Numbered from the stretch's first letter, positions 33,354 through 42,430 are shown. The stretch: DNA of 55,693 bases from Lachnospiraceae bacterium UBA1718 (GCA_002317245.1 DCIU01000150.1:246-55938), one strand, 5' to 3'. Program-made: numbers and translations. Notes: generated by a model not told the origin, from the sequence alone.

Positions 33354-34742
33354 ATGAAAGAATATCTACACAATAGAATCAGACACTTGGCATTATTTTT
33401 ATATGAATCGCTTGGCACTATACTCGAATCCAATAATTCCTTTGCCGCAGATAAGAGAATTGAGAAGGAAATATCACTTCTTAATCCGGGTAAGAGGCCT
33501 GAAATTCTTGCAAAAGAATACTATGTAAAAAAAATAACATATATTCTGATCACTATAGTGGCAGGAATAATTCTCACCATTCTATTAGCTATTAGTGAGT
33601 TTGGGGGTGGACAAATAAATGAGGATTATTCTGTTACTAGAAATGAATATGGAACAGGATCAGCTACATATGAATTATTGCTTAATAGCGACGACTATGA
33701 ATATGGCGAAATAGACGTAGTAGTTGGTGAGAGAATTCCATCATCTGAGGAAATGGAAAATTTAATAAGTGAGTTCGTCGAGAAATTGAAAAGAGAGATA
33801 TTGAGCGATAATGACTCATTAAGTCATATTGAGACAGATGTGAATCTTGTTACTTCTTTGGATGGATACCCATTTTTCGTCAGATGGGAAATAAGTGATT
33901 ATGAGTTGATCGATGATAGGGGGAATGTTGCCAATGAAAATACAGATCCCCATGGGAGAGAGGTAATACTAAGAGCAAATATTAGTTATAAAGATTATGA
34001 AGAAATAGTTGCAATTCCTATATGCATATACAAGAGAGACCTGTCTTTTGAGGAATCGCGTCAAAAAGAGATTGAAGATGCATTATTAATCAGTAACAGT
34101 GAGAATTCCAGTGAAAATAAAATGTATCTTCCTATTGAGCTTAACGGACATAGTCTTGAATGGAGAGAAAAGAAGGAACACAAGGCTCTTGTACTGTTGA
34201 TATTAATGGTGATTTTGATTCTTGGAATATGGCAGGGTACTGACAGGGACATGCATAAGAAATATGAAATACGAAATCAGGAACTACTTAGCGACTATGC
34301 AGAAATAGTCAGTGGACTGGAAATGTATCTTAGTGCCGGTCTTACGATACGTGGATCAATTGAAAAGCTGAACTATAATTACCAGAAACGCATTAACCGG
34401 GGCGGTCAACGAAAGGCGTGCTATGAAGAACTTGGAATATGTATTAAGAAACTTAAGGATGGATATAGCGAAGCTAAATGTTATGAGCAGTGGGGAAATA
34501 GGTGTAACCTGCTGCCTTATAAAAAGTTAGCTACATTACTATGTCAGAATCTTAGAAAAGGAACTAATGGATTGATTGTTGCATTGGAAAATGAATCCAG
34601 AATTGCTTTCGAGGAGCGAAAGGCGCTAGTTAGACGTAAAGGTGAAGAGGCACAGACTAAGTTATTATTCCCAATGATTCTAATGCTTGGTCTTGTGATG
34701 GTCATAATAATGATTCCAGCCTATTTATCCTTTGGAATATAG
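33354..34742 (+). CDS. tadC: TadC-like platform protein with a large extracytoplasmic insertion
   Basis: A 462-residue protein. After a cytoplasmic start, one helix (about 61-83) is followed by about 190 residues of acidic soluble sequence, then a helix (about 278-296) and a C-terminal F-type domain (YAEIVSGLEMYLSAGLTIRGSIEKL, LATLLCQNLRKGTNGLIVAL) ending in helices LFPMILMLGLVMVIIMI. Ordinary TadC proteins are about 300 residues, so the soluble segment, probably outside the membrane, is extra. It starts 4 bases after tadB. Confidence 0.85.
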   Translation: MKEYLHNRIRHLALFLYESLGTILESNNSFAADKRIEKEISLLNPGKRPEILAKEYYVKKITYILITIVAGIILTILLAISEFGGGQINEDYSVTRNEYGTGSATYELLLNSDDYEYGEIDVVVGERIPSSEEMENLISEFVEKLKREILSDNDSLSHIETDVNLVTSLDGYPFFVRWEISDYELIDDRGNVANENTDPHGREVILRANISYKDYEEIVAIPICIYKRDLSFEESRQKEIEDALLISNSENSSENKMYLPIELNGHSLEWREKKEHKALVLLILMVILILGIWQGTDRDMHKKYEIRNQELLSDYAEIVSGLEMYLSAGLTIRGSIEKLNYNYQKRINRGGQRKACYEELGICIKKLKDGYSEAKCYEQWGNRCNLLPYKKLATLLCQNLRKGTNGLIVALENESRIAFEERKALVRRKGEEAQTKLLFPMILMLGLVMVIIMIPAYLSFGI

Positions 34743-34760
34743 AGAAAGATGAGGAAGAAT

Positions 34761-34928
34761 ATGAATAGATTATTTATCAAACTTAGAAGTACTAAGGGAA
34801 TGGGAACTGTTGAGGTGATTTTGATAATAGTGGTGTTAATATCACTGGTTATCATTTTTAAATCTCAATTAACCTCACTGGTCAATAGTATTTTTGCGAA
34901 AATAACCAGTACTGCGAACTCAATTTGA
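34761..34928 (+). CDS. flp: Flp-type pilin (55 residues)
   Basis: A short gene with GAGG 6 bases before its ATG. The peptide has a basic leader (MNRLFIKLRSTKG) followed by MGTVEVILIIVVLISLVII, the class of cleavage site and hydrophobic helix seen in small Flp-like pilins of clostridial Tad systems, with Glu at position 5 after the predicted cut at Gly. The mature chain would be about 42 residues. The stop overlaps the next ATG (TGATG). It is the likely pilus subunit, processed by the peptidase at 37150. Confidence 0.85.
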   Translation: MNRLFIKLRSTKGMGTVEVILIIVVLISLVIIFKSQLTSLVNSIFAKITSTANSI

Positions 34929-36364
34929 TGAAGAAATATCAGAATGGCTATATAACGGTATACCTATCATTAGTAATTGGCATACTTGTGATGCTTTTCT
35001 CGACTCTTCTATCAGGCGCAAGGGCTCATACAATGAAATTCGCAACAGAATGCGTAATGGATATGGGACTTAATAGCATATTTGCAGAATATCATAGGGC
35101 TATGTTTGAACGTTATGGATTACTATTCATTGACTCGTCCTATGGCACAACATCTGCATCTGCAAAAAATACGGGTGGTCATCTATTGAGCTACATGAAT
35201 CTTAATTTTGGCAATGATGCAGGGGGAATACAGGGAAAAGACCTATTGAGCCTTAGGGCAGATAACTGCGAACTATCAGGTGTCACATATGCTTCTGACG
35301 GTAAGGGGGAAGTACTTAGATATCAAATTGGCCAGCTGATGAAAAGCAATATGTTAGTAGATTCCTTAGATAATATTAACAATACATCAGTTGACATGGA
35401 CAGTTTGATGAATGGGTATGATTCCTGCTGTTCAGAGAGGGAATCTGCAAATGAGCAGGTTGATGCTATTGTTGATGAAATGAACAGTAACCTTCCAGAG
35501 GATGAAGAACCATATTCAGTTAGTAATCCAGCCGACGCAGTGGAGACACTAGGGGGAGGAGCTATTTTGTTCTATGCAATAGGAGATTCCATGGATATTC
35601 CAATGTCTTATATTGATAAGAGCGATTATATAAGCGAACGTTCGTATGTAGATGGTGCTGGGCTAAGGAATACCCAGGATATGAATCTTGTTACTGATAA
35701 GGTTCTTTTGATCTCATATGCAAAGAAAGTCTGTGGAAAATATAAAAACATACGTGAAGGATCAAGGCTTAACTATCAAATGGAATACTTAATTGCTAAT
35801 GAGGATTCGGACAAGGAAAACCTTGAGGAAATAGCCAGATATATATTTATGACACGTTACCCTATTAATATGGCATATCTTCTTACTAGCGCTTCCAAAC
35901 GGGCAGAAGCAGAAGCGCTAGCCCTGGCAGCATCATGTGCCATTGCTAATCCCGAACTTACGGAGGCCATTATGTATTCAATTCTATTTGCATGGGGATA
36001 TGCCGAAAGTGCGCAAGACGTCAGGATTATATTCGATGGTCATCCTATTGTTATGGTCAAGGATGACAGCAGTTGGAATACACCAATTGAGGAACTTGTG
36101 AACTTCAAGGCGGGCCTCGACCAGTATCATGTGAGTCCAGGGCCACTTGACTATGATAAGTATTTGTATGGATTACTAATGACTAAAAGTGTGGATGATA
36201 TAACTATGAGACTAATGGATATTATGGAGATGGATATAAGAAAAACTTCGGGAAATACAAACTTTAAGATGGATAATCAGATATATCAGCTTACAGCAGA
36301 AGCGAATGTATCCAGTAATTATGGTGGAGGATATAGTATTAAACGATTTTACTCTTATGAATGA
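34928..36364 (+). CDS. DUF5702-type pilus-associated membrane protein
   Basis: A 478-residue protein with an N-terminal pseudopilin-like helix (about 5-27: YITVYLSLVIGILVMLF) preceded by a short basic stretch, and a long extracytoplasmic part. It matches the DUF5702 proteins that accompany Tad loci in Lachnospiraceae, including the opening GARAHTMKFATECVMDMGLNSIFAEYH. A minor pilin or assembly role is likely. I take the ATG at 34928, which overlaps the flp stop. Confidence 0.85.
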   Translation: MKKYQNGYITVYLSLVIGILVMLFSTLLSGARAHTMKFATECVMDMGLNSIFAEYHRAMFERYGLLFIDSSYGTTSASAKNTGGHLLSYMNLNFGNDAGGIQGKDLLSLRADNCELSGVTYASDGKGEVLRYQIGQLMKSNMLVDSLDNINNTSVDMDSLMNGYDSCCSERESANEQVDAIVDEMNSNLPEDEEPYSVSNPADAVETLGGGAILFYAIGDSMDIPMSYIDKSDYISERSYVDGAGLRNTQDMNLVTDKVLLISYAKKVCGKYKNIREGSRLNYQMEYLIANEDSDKENLEEIARYIFMTRYPINMAYLLTSASKRAEAEALALAASCAIANPELTEAIMYSILFAWGYAESAQDVRIIFDGHPIVMVKDDSSWNTPIEELVNFKAGLDQYHVSPGPLDYDKYLYGLLMTKSVDDITMRLMDIMEMDIRKTSGNTNFKMDNQIYQLTAEANVSSNYGGGYSIKRFYSYE

Positions 36365-37149
36365 GGTATTTGAGAATGATTATGTCTTTCTGCAAAAGAT
36401 TGATGGTTTTTAATAGTAGAGTTCCAAAGTCTTCTGTTGAGGCTAATCCCGATAATCAATCCACATCCCCCAATGTGATAAAAAAAGGTAGAAAGACATT
36501 ATCATTTATCAAATCCCACAACTTCCTACTTAGGGGCAGCATGGCGGTGGAAGCCGCCTTGGCTGTTCCGCTGTTTCTTTTTCTTGTTATTAATCTCTTG
36601 TCGTTAATTGTAATGTATGAGAGATATTCTGACACATTATCCAGCCTTCACCAACAGGCAAAAATTCTGTCTGTATCTGCATACTTGAATCCTACCGGCG
36701 ATGAAATGATCAGTCTGTCGGTGCCACAAAGCATTTCGCCAATGATAAAGGAGATAGGATTTACGGATTCAATGACTATTGTGACTGCTAAGTGTCGAAA
36801 ATGGACTGGATATGATGTTCTTTCATATTCGGAAACGGAAGAGGACGATGAGTATGTATATATGACAGAAAATGGACGTGTCTATCATAGAAGCCGTAAC
36901 TGTAATCACTTAAAAATCACTATTCAGGTAGTGAACCCAAGCGAACTGTCTTACCTACGAAATGAAAATGGCGAAATATATCACAAATGTGAAAAATGTG
37001 GTAACGGAACTACAACAGGGGCATTGTTTATTACAAGGCAGGGGAATAAATATCATAATAGCGTTAACTGTAGTGGACTTAGCAGAAGAATAAAAGTGGT
37101 GAAGTTATCTGATATTCCAGGAGTACCAGGGTGTGGTGGCTGTACATAG
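36361..37149 (+). CDS. TadE-like pseudopilin with C-terminal His/Cys motifs
   Basis: A 262-residue protein. The basic N terminus (about 1-58) leads to a TadE-type helix GSMAVEAALAVPLFLFLV (about 59-76). The extracytoplasmic part ends in two copies of a motif: RVYHRSRNCNHL with YHKCEKCG, and KYHNSVNCSGL with GCGGC (about 168-262). The spacing of Tyr-His and Cys with a later Cys-x-x-Cys is like the metal-binding segment of Ada-type proteins. It overlaps the upstream gene (ATGA). It may be a minor pilin bearing metal-binding tips; that is inference. Confidence 0.82.
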   Translation: MRYLRMIMSFCKRLMVFNSRVPKSSVEANPDNQSTSPNVIKKGRKTLSFIKSHNFLLRGSMAVEAALAVPLFLFLVINLLSLIVMYERYSDTLSSLHQQAKILSVSAYLNPTGDEMISLSVPQSISPMIKEIGFTDSMTIVTAKCRKWTGYDVLSYSETEEDDEYVYMTENGRVYHRSRNCNHLKITIQVVNPSELSYLRNENGEIYHKCEKCGNGTTTGALFITRQGNKYHNSVNCSGLSRRIKVVKLSDIPGVPGCGGCT

Positions 37150-37605
37150 ATGAATGGATTAGAAATAGGAATTCAAATAGTTACAATAGTTGATCTGGTG
37201 GTTGCGTCCATACAGGACATAAGGAGAAAGAGCATTTGGCTAATCTGGATTGCAATGCTGGGGCTATTGTCAATTGCTTCAATGATTGCGTCCATAATAG
37301 ATGGAACTATTAATTATATATGGGTAATCACCACAATATTAATAGGTATGGTCTCAATGCTTATTAATAGAATTGGCAGGAAAAACATAGGTGAGGCGGA
37401 CATTATAATTGTTTTATTAATAGCGCTTATTTTGAATGGCGTTTACTACTTGGAATTTATAATAATCACCTTTGGAAGCGTTTTTGTTTTTTCGCTAACC
37501 ATATTAACAAGTAGAAAGGCGAATAAAGAGGATATAATTCCTTTCATTCCGTTTATTACTATTGGAATGATTTGTGCATTTATAACCGAATGTATCTACA
37601 GGTAA
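37150..37605 (+). CDS. tadV: A24 prepilin peptidase (TadV/CpaA-like)
   Basis: A 151-residue polytopic protease of family A24. The two catalytic Asp positions are visible in QDIRRKSI (about 24) and GEADIIIV (about 78), the latter a variant of GxGD. The expected job is cleaving the leader of the Flp pilin and the pseudopilins. It begins immediately after the preceding stop. Confidence 0.9.
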   Translation: MNGLEIGIQIVTIVDLVVASIQDIRRKSIWLIWIAMLGLLSIASMIASIIDGTINYIWVITTILIGMVSMLINRIGRKNIGEADIIIVLLIALILNGVYYLEFIIITFGSVFVFSLTILTSRKANKEDIIPFIPFITIGMICAFITECIYR

Positions 37606-37611
37606 ATATAT

Positions 37612-38055
37612 ATGAATAATAAGACTATAAGAAGAGAACTGTCCGCTTATTTTACCGTAGAAGCCTCTATGATAGTTCCGCTTGTTTTTGTGCTAATAAT
37701 GCAATGTATCTTTTTGGTATTCTTTTTATACAATCATTGCGTCATATATCAAAGCTGTTATATTGCGGCTCTTAGAGGTCAACAGGTTAAAGAAGTTAGT
37801 AATTCGGGAATTGAGAAATACGTAGACGAGGAATTAGCGAAGCTGCTTGATGAACAGATATACAGATATCAGATCAATGGAAAGGCCAGTGTTAGTGCGA
37901 TGACGATTTCTGTAGAGGCTCATAGTGGCTTTGAGAATATTCTAAGAGACTTCAACTTATATAATATCAATACCTTTGAGATAAAACGGGGCGCAAAAGT
38001 AACTCGAATTAATCCGACGGAGTTTGTTAGGAAAAGCCATAATTTACTGAGGTGA
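37612..38055 (+). CDS. tadE: TadE-like pseudopilin
   Basis: A 147-residue protein with a short basic leader and the TadE signature AYFTVEASMIVPLVFVLIM (about 12-30), followed by a modest extracytoplasmic domain. TadE-like pseudopilins are processed by the Tad peptidase and are needed for pilus assembly. Its stop overlaps the ribosome binding site of the FHA gene. Confidence 0.9.
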   Translation: MNNKTIRRELSAYFTVEASMIVPLVFVLIMQCIFLVFFLYNHCVIYQSCYIAALRGQQVKEVSNSGIEKYVDEELAKLLDEQIYRYQINGKASVSAMTISVEAHSGFENILRDFNLYNINTFEIKRGAKVTRINPTEFVRKSHNLLR

Positions 38056-38063
38056 GGACGATA

Positions 38064-39323
38064 ATGAAAATAGTACAGGAACTTGGAAAGAGTACGTTGA
38101 TACTGAATGATAGTGTAGACGAACGCATCAATTATATGAAAAGAATGATTATAGATAACTCGATAGATGGATTGCTGGAGTGTAGTCAGGGGCTATATGA
38201 AAATAGTGAGGTGCTGAAATACGATGTTACAAATATGATATCGGCAAGGAAGAAATTCGATGCCGGGACGATGAATGATGAAGTCCTGTCAGACTTTTTG
38301 CTTGATATTTCTGGGGCTATCAAAAAAGGACGACAGTTTCTTCTGGAAGAAGATTACTTTGTGATTGATCCGGATTATATTTTTTTTGATATGATTTCAA
38401 ATGACCTCAACCTCTTATATGTTCCCGTTGGGAGAAGTGTTGAGGGAAAAGATAGAAGCAGTTATTTTTTGCTTGCAGATTTTCTGCTTGAGACAATTGA
38501 TCATAGTTGCACGAAAGCAGTGGACATAGCCTATAGCTTTTATAAGATGTCCAAGGAAGACCTTTTTTCCCTGGATTCCTTCTGTAATCTTTTCTGCAAA
38601 TCAAAGTCTGATGATAAGGAAAATACAGGTACGAATAAGAAAAAACATAATGAGGTCCATGAAGGGGACGATATAGCTCAGGCGGATATTCAAAAAACAG
38701 TTCGGGAGATAGAGCCAGACAAATACGTCATAAGCTGGAGAAAACCCATTCTGCTTGCTGTGGCTACGTTCATAATACTTGCGGTATCAATAGGCGTATT
38801 AAAAAACAATCCCTATTCAGTATATCTAATGTATCTAGCAATAGTTCTTTCTGTATTCTGTCTGATGCTTGTTATCTCCAACCTTGTTAAAAAGATCTTG
38901 AATAGTAGAAATGATAACCTCCAAACAGAGATAAATGTGAATGTTGAGGACTTCTGGTATGACGATGGAGACACAAGGTTCTTTGATGAAGAGATGACGG
39001 TCTTTTTTGATGAGAATGCTCCCCAAAATATGAGCACAAAAATCAGCTGGGATTCAAATGGCGAAAAGAGAACGGAAGAGATATTCAAGTTCCCCTGCAT
39101 AATTGGTAAAAAATATGATGAAGTTGATGTATGTATTGGGGACGATTCTGTTAGCAGAATACATGCATCAATTAATATGAAGAACAAGGAACTATATGTT
39201 AAGGACTTAGGCTCTACTAATGGAACCTTTGTGTCAGGTAACAGACTGTTAAAAAATGAAGAGGTCAGAATTGGAAATAATGGCCAAATCAGGTTTGGAA
39301 AAGTTGATGCCTATGTAGTATAA
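38064..39323 (+). CDS. DUF6382/FHA-domain membrane protein
   Basis: About 419 residues. The N-terminal 190 residues match DUF6382-type proteins (LLEEDYFVIDPDYIFFD, LLYVPVG). Two helices follow (about 230-280), then a C-terminal FHA domain with IGKKYDEVDVCIGD, SVSRIHASI and DLGSTNGTFV (about 335-415), which binds phosphothreonine peptides. I use the ATG at 38064 with GGTGAGG upstream; a GTG at 38052 is also open. As last gene of the Tad operon it could couple pilus assembly to Ser/Thr phosphorylation, an inference; no kinase gene is seen here. Confidence 0.85.
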   Translation: MKIVQELGKSTLILNDSVDERINYMKRMIIDNSIDGLLECSQGLYENSEVLKYDVTNMISARKKFDAGTMNDEVLSDFLLDISGAIKKGRQFLLEEDYFVIDPDYIFFDMISNDLNLLYVPVGRSVEGKDRSSYFLLADFLLETIDHSCTKAVDIAYSFYKMSKEDLFSLDSFCNLFCKSKSDDKENTGTNKKKHNEVHEGDDIAQADIQKTVREIEPDKYVISWRKPILLAVATFIILAVSIGVLKNNPYSVYLMYLAIVLSVFCLMLVISNLVKKILNSRNDNLQTEINVNVEDFWYDDGDTRFFDEEMTVFFDENAPQNMSTKISWDSNGEKRTEEIFKFPCIIGKKYDEVDVCIGDDSVSRIHASINMKNKELYVKDLGSTNGTFVSGNRLLKNEEVRIGNNGQIRFGKVDAYVV

Positions 39324-39363
39324 TATTTGCGTAGTTTCAAACGATAGTATTAGGAGATTATAC

Positions 39364-40344
39364 GTGAAAATTAATATCTACTACGGTGGCAGAGGGTTGA
39401 TGGATGACCCAACATTATATGTTATTAACAAGATGCAGACTGTTCTTGAGGAATTGAACGTTCGCGTAGAACGATACATGCTGGGTGAACTTAGGAATAC
39501 CATTACAACGCTTCCTCAGACACTTAAGGACGCTGATGGAGTAATCCTCGCAACCACTGTTGAATGGTATGGTATCGGTGGATATATGCAGCAGTTCTTA
39601 GATGCATGCTGGCTGTATGCAGATAAGGAGAAGCTCTCTAAGATATATATGTCTCCAGTTGTAATGTCTACTACATACGGAGAGAGAGAAGCCAAGCTTA
39701 GCTTATCAACAGCCTGGGAGATTCTTGGTGGTCGTCCATGTAGCGGAATGTGTGGTTATATTGCTTCTACGGCTGCACTTGAGATGAATGATGAGTATAC
39801 AACACTCATTGAGAAGAAGGCAGAGAATATATACAGAACTATAAATCAGAAGTTCACATCTTTCCCGGCAAGTAATCAGGCTGTTAAACAGACTGTATCA
39901 GTATCGCAGAATACGGAGCTTACACCTAAGGAGTCAGAGCAGCTGGCGCAGTATGCAGCGGATGATACCTATGTTAAGCAGCAGAAGGAAGATATTAAGG
40001 AACTTGCCAATATGTTCAGAGGAATGATGGGCAAGGAGGCCAGTGATCTTGATGGCTATATTAATAAGATGAAGGAGCACTTCAGCCCACTCCCTGGATT
40101 CAAGGCTATCTACAAGATTGTTATTGATGATAAGCCGGTTATGATGAAGGTTCAGGCTTCTGATATTAGCTTTGAGAAGACATCAGGTAAGGGCGACGTT
40201 GAGCTTGTATTATCTGGAGAGACAATGAACGAGATAATCTCAGGCCGTATGACATTCCAGAGAGCATTCATGGGTGGAAGCATGACTTTCAAGGGTGAGT
40301 TTGGAATACTGAGAAGTATGGATGAGTTATTTACATTTATGTAG
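39364..40344 (+). CDS. Flavodoxin-like domain fused to an SCP2 sterol-carrier-like domain
   Basis: A 326-residue soluble protein starting at GTG with AGGAG upstream. Residues 1-165 have a flavodoxin or NADPH-dependent FMN reductase fold (KINIYYGGRGLMDD, DGVILATTVEWYGIGGYMQQFLD). After a linker, residues about 225-326 match the SCP2 fold (YKIVIDDKPVMMKVQ, GDVELVLSGETMNEIISGRMTFQRAFMGG), a hydrophobic-ligand pocket. The reaction is unknown; a flavin-dependent step on a lipid-like molecule is possible. It is 40 bases after the pilus operon and 15 before the HIT gene. Confidence 0.85.
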   Translation: MKINIYYGGRGLMDDPTLYVINKMQTVLEELNVRVERYMLGELRNTITTLPQTLKDADGVILATTVEWYGIGGYMQQFLDACWLYADKEKLSKIYMSPVVMSTTYGEREAKLSLSTAWEILGGRPCSGMCGYIASTAALEMNDEYTTLIEKKAENIYRTINQKFTSFPASNQAVKQTVSVSQNTELTPKESEQLAQYAADDTYVKQQKEDIKELANMFRGMMGKEASDLDGYINKMKEHFSPLPGFKAIYKIVIDDKPVMMKVQASDISFEKTSGKGDVELVLSGETMNEIISGRMTFQRAFMGGSMTFKGEFGILRSMDELFTFM

Positions 40345-40359
40345 TGTGAGGATATATAG

Positions 40360-40770
40360 ATGAGAGATGATAATTGCATTTTCTGTAAATTAGCTAATGG
40401 TGAGATTCCTACTAATTCAATTTATGAGGATGATAACTACAAGGTTATCTTAGACATGTCGCCAGCTACCAAGGGACATGCCCTTATTCTTCCTAAGGAT
40501 CACTATAGAAATATCTATGAGATTCCAGAAGAGAAGGCAGGGGAAGCCTTTGCGCTTGCAGCCAAGCTCGCTAAGGAGATGACTGATAAGCTGGGCGCTG
40601 AAGGATTCAATATTGTTCAGAATAATGAAGAGGTTGCAGGACAGACTGTTTTCCACCTTCATATTCACTTAATTCCTAGATATAGGACAGATAATCAGAA
40701 GATTTCATGGAATCCAACATCTCCAACAGCAGAAGAATTGACTGACATTAAAAATATACTTACAAAATGA
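40360..40770 (+). CDS. HIT family protein (HinT-like)
   Basis: A 136-residue nucleotide-binding hydrolase of the histidine triad family, with CIFCKLANGEIP at the start and the triad HLHIHLIPR near residues 95-103. HinT-type proteins cleave aminoacyl- or lysyl-AMP and purine phosphoramidates. GAGG precedes the ATG. Confidence 0.95.
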   Translation: MRDDNCIFCKLANGEIPTNSIYEDDNYKVILDMSPATKGHALILPKDHYRNIYEIPEEKAGEAFALAAKLAKEMTDKLGAEGFNIVQNNEEVAGQTVFHLHIHLIPRYRTDNQKISWNPTSPTAEELTDIKNILTK

Positions 40771-40848
40771 CAGAAAATTTGATAAACTATACTTAGTTGT
40801 TGTGTAATTCGCTTTTATGTAACTGCAATAAGTATGGAAGGGGTAAGT

Positions 40849-41340
40849 ATGTTTGAAATCGGTGATTACGTTGTATATGGAAACAAGGGTGTATGCCAGA
40901 TAAAAGACGTTGGACCGATTAATATGCCTGGAGTATCCAAGGACAAGCTGTATTATACACTTGACCAGATATTCTTAAGAGGCAGCACTATTTTTACTCC
41001 TACTGACAGTGATAAGCTTAGAGAGGTTATGTCTGCCCAAGAAGCTAATAGTCTTCTTGTGGATATGGCCGCTATGAAGCCTGAGTGGGTCAAGGATGAT
41101 AAGGTTCGTGAGAGACAGTTCACGGAGATTCTAAGATCTGCAGACAGCAGAAGCTTATGCGAGATGATAATCGTATTATATAATAGAAGAGAAGAGCGAA
41201 TTGCTGGTGGTAAGAAGGCTACCACAACTGACGAGAGATACTTCCATGCTGCAGAGGATATCCTCTATGGAGAACTTACAATCGCCTTGGGACTTAAGCG
41301 CGATGAAGTTAAGAAAAAAGTATTTGAGATAATCAAGTGA
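40849..41340 (+). CDS. CarD-family transcription regulator
   Basis: A 163-residue protein beginning MFEIGDYVVYGNKGVCQI, the Tudor-like RNA polymerase interaction domain of CarD (about 1-60), followed by a helical DNA-contact domain. CarD proteins bind the RNA polymerase beta subunit and stabilise open complexes. I use the ATG at 40849 because AAGGGG lies 5 bases upstream; a longer reading from 40834 overlaps that site. A terminator follows. Confidence 0.93.
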   Translation: MFEIGDYVVYGNKGVCQIKDVGPINMPGVSKDKLYYTLDQIFLRGSTIFTPTDSDKLREVMSAQEANSLLVDMAAMKPEWVKDDKVRERQFTEILRSADSRSLCEMIIVLYNRREERIAGGKKATTTDERYFHAAEDILYGELTIALGLKRDEVKKKVFEIIK

Positions 41341-41358
41341 TAAATAAAAGCGATAACT

Positions 41359-41384
41359 AGAGCATCCGATTAGGATGCTCTTTT
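41359..41384 (+). terminator. Terminator after the CarD gene
   Basis: Stem AGAGCATCC / GGATGCTCT with loop GATTA, followed by T4. Confidence 0.88.
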
Positions 41385-41446
41385 AATTGCTATTAGTATT
41401 AAAGTTATATTATAATCAATGTAGTTATCGCGCTTATGGAGGTTGT

Positions 41447-42430
41447 ATGGCGACAATTAAGGATATTGCGGAGAAGTTAAACATATCGGTAAGTGCAGTT
41501 TCGAAGGGACTTAATGGAGCTAATGACATTAGTGAAGAGCTAAGACAGTTAGTATTAGATACTGCTGTTGAGGTGGGATATTCGACTAAGCGCTCACGCA
41601 AGGAAGAACATCGCAAGATGGTCATTTTTATTCAGTCAGTTGGATTTGAGGAAGAGAGTAACTTTGGTTATGAGATTGTCCTTGGATTCAAACAGGCTGC
41701 CTTCAAGAATAAGTGGGCAGTAGATGTAGTCAAGATGACAACGGAACTTCAGACTAAGCAGACCTATGATGTATATATGCTTAAGAACGCATACAGCGGA
41801 GCCTTTGTAGTTGGATTTAAGATGGATGACCCGTGGATGACAGATTTCCAGAATAGTAAGATTCCTGCAGTTCTCTTTGATGCATACATCTCAAGGAACA
41901 ATAATATGTCATACATAGGTACTGACAATTATGAAGGCATTGAGCTTGCAGTTGAGCATTTGGTTGAACTGGGCCATAAGAAGATAGCCCTTCTTAATGG
42001 TACTAAGACCTCGTTAGCATCAGTTCAGAGACTTGAATCTTTTAGAGAGAGTATGAGAACACGCGGACTTGAGGTTGATGAGGAGCTTGTTGACAATATC
42101 GATTTCTATGAAGGTGTTGTTGATGATGTTGCATCACGTTTCATAGACAAGCGTCCTACAGCAATCATCTGTGGTAATGACGTCATCGCAAGCAAGGTTA
42201 TGGACTACTGCAAGGGCAGGGGCGTAAGTGTTCCAGAAGACATCAGCATTATTGGATTTGACAATGTACCTGTGGCTGAGGCCTTGGGAATTAGTTCCAT
42301 TAATCAGGACAGACTGGAACTGGGTAAGAGTGGATTCGTTACACTTAATGCATTACTTCAGCATATTCCAATTAGCAGGACTCTTATGCGTCCAGCACTC
42401 GTGGTTAGAGAATCAACAAGAGAGATTTAA
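41447..42430 (+). CDS. LacI-family transcription regulator
   Basis: A 327-residue repressor. The LacI helix-turn-helix is at residues 2-22 (ATIKDIAEKLNISVSAVSK) with the hinge helix near 45-58, and the periplasmic-binding-protein-like effector domain follows (SIIGFDNVPVAEALGISSINQD near the end). The ligand is not evident and no sugar operon adjoins. The ATG at 41447 has GGAGG before it; the frame opens earlier without a site. Confidence 0.93.
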   Translation: MATIKDIAEKLNISVSAVSKGLNGANDISEELRQLVLDTAVEVGYSTKRSRKEEHRKMVIFIQSVGFEEESNFGYEIVLGFKQAAFKNKWAVDVVKMTTELQTKQTYDVYMLKNAYSGAFVVGFKMDDPWMTDFQNSKIPAVLFDAYISRNNNMSYIGTDNYEGIELAVEHLVELGHKKIALLNGTKTSLASVQRLESFRESMRTRGLEVDEELVDNIDFYEGVVDDVASRFIDKRPTAIICGNDVIASKVMDYCKGRGVSVPEDISIIGFDNVPVAEALGISSINQDRLELGKSGFVTLNALLQHIPISRTLMRPALVVRESTREI

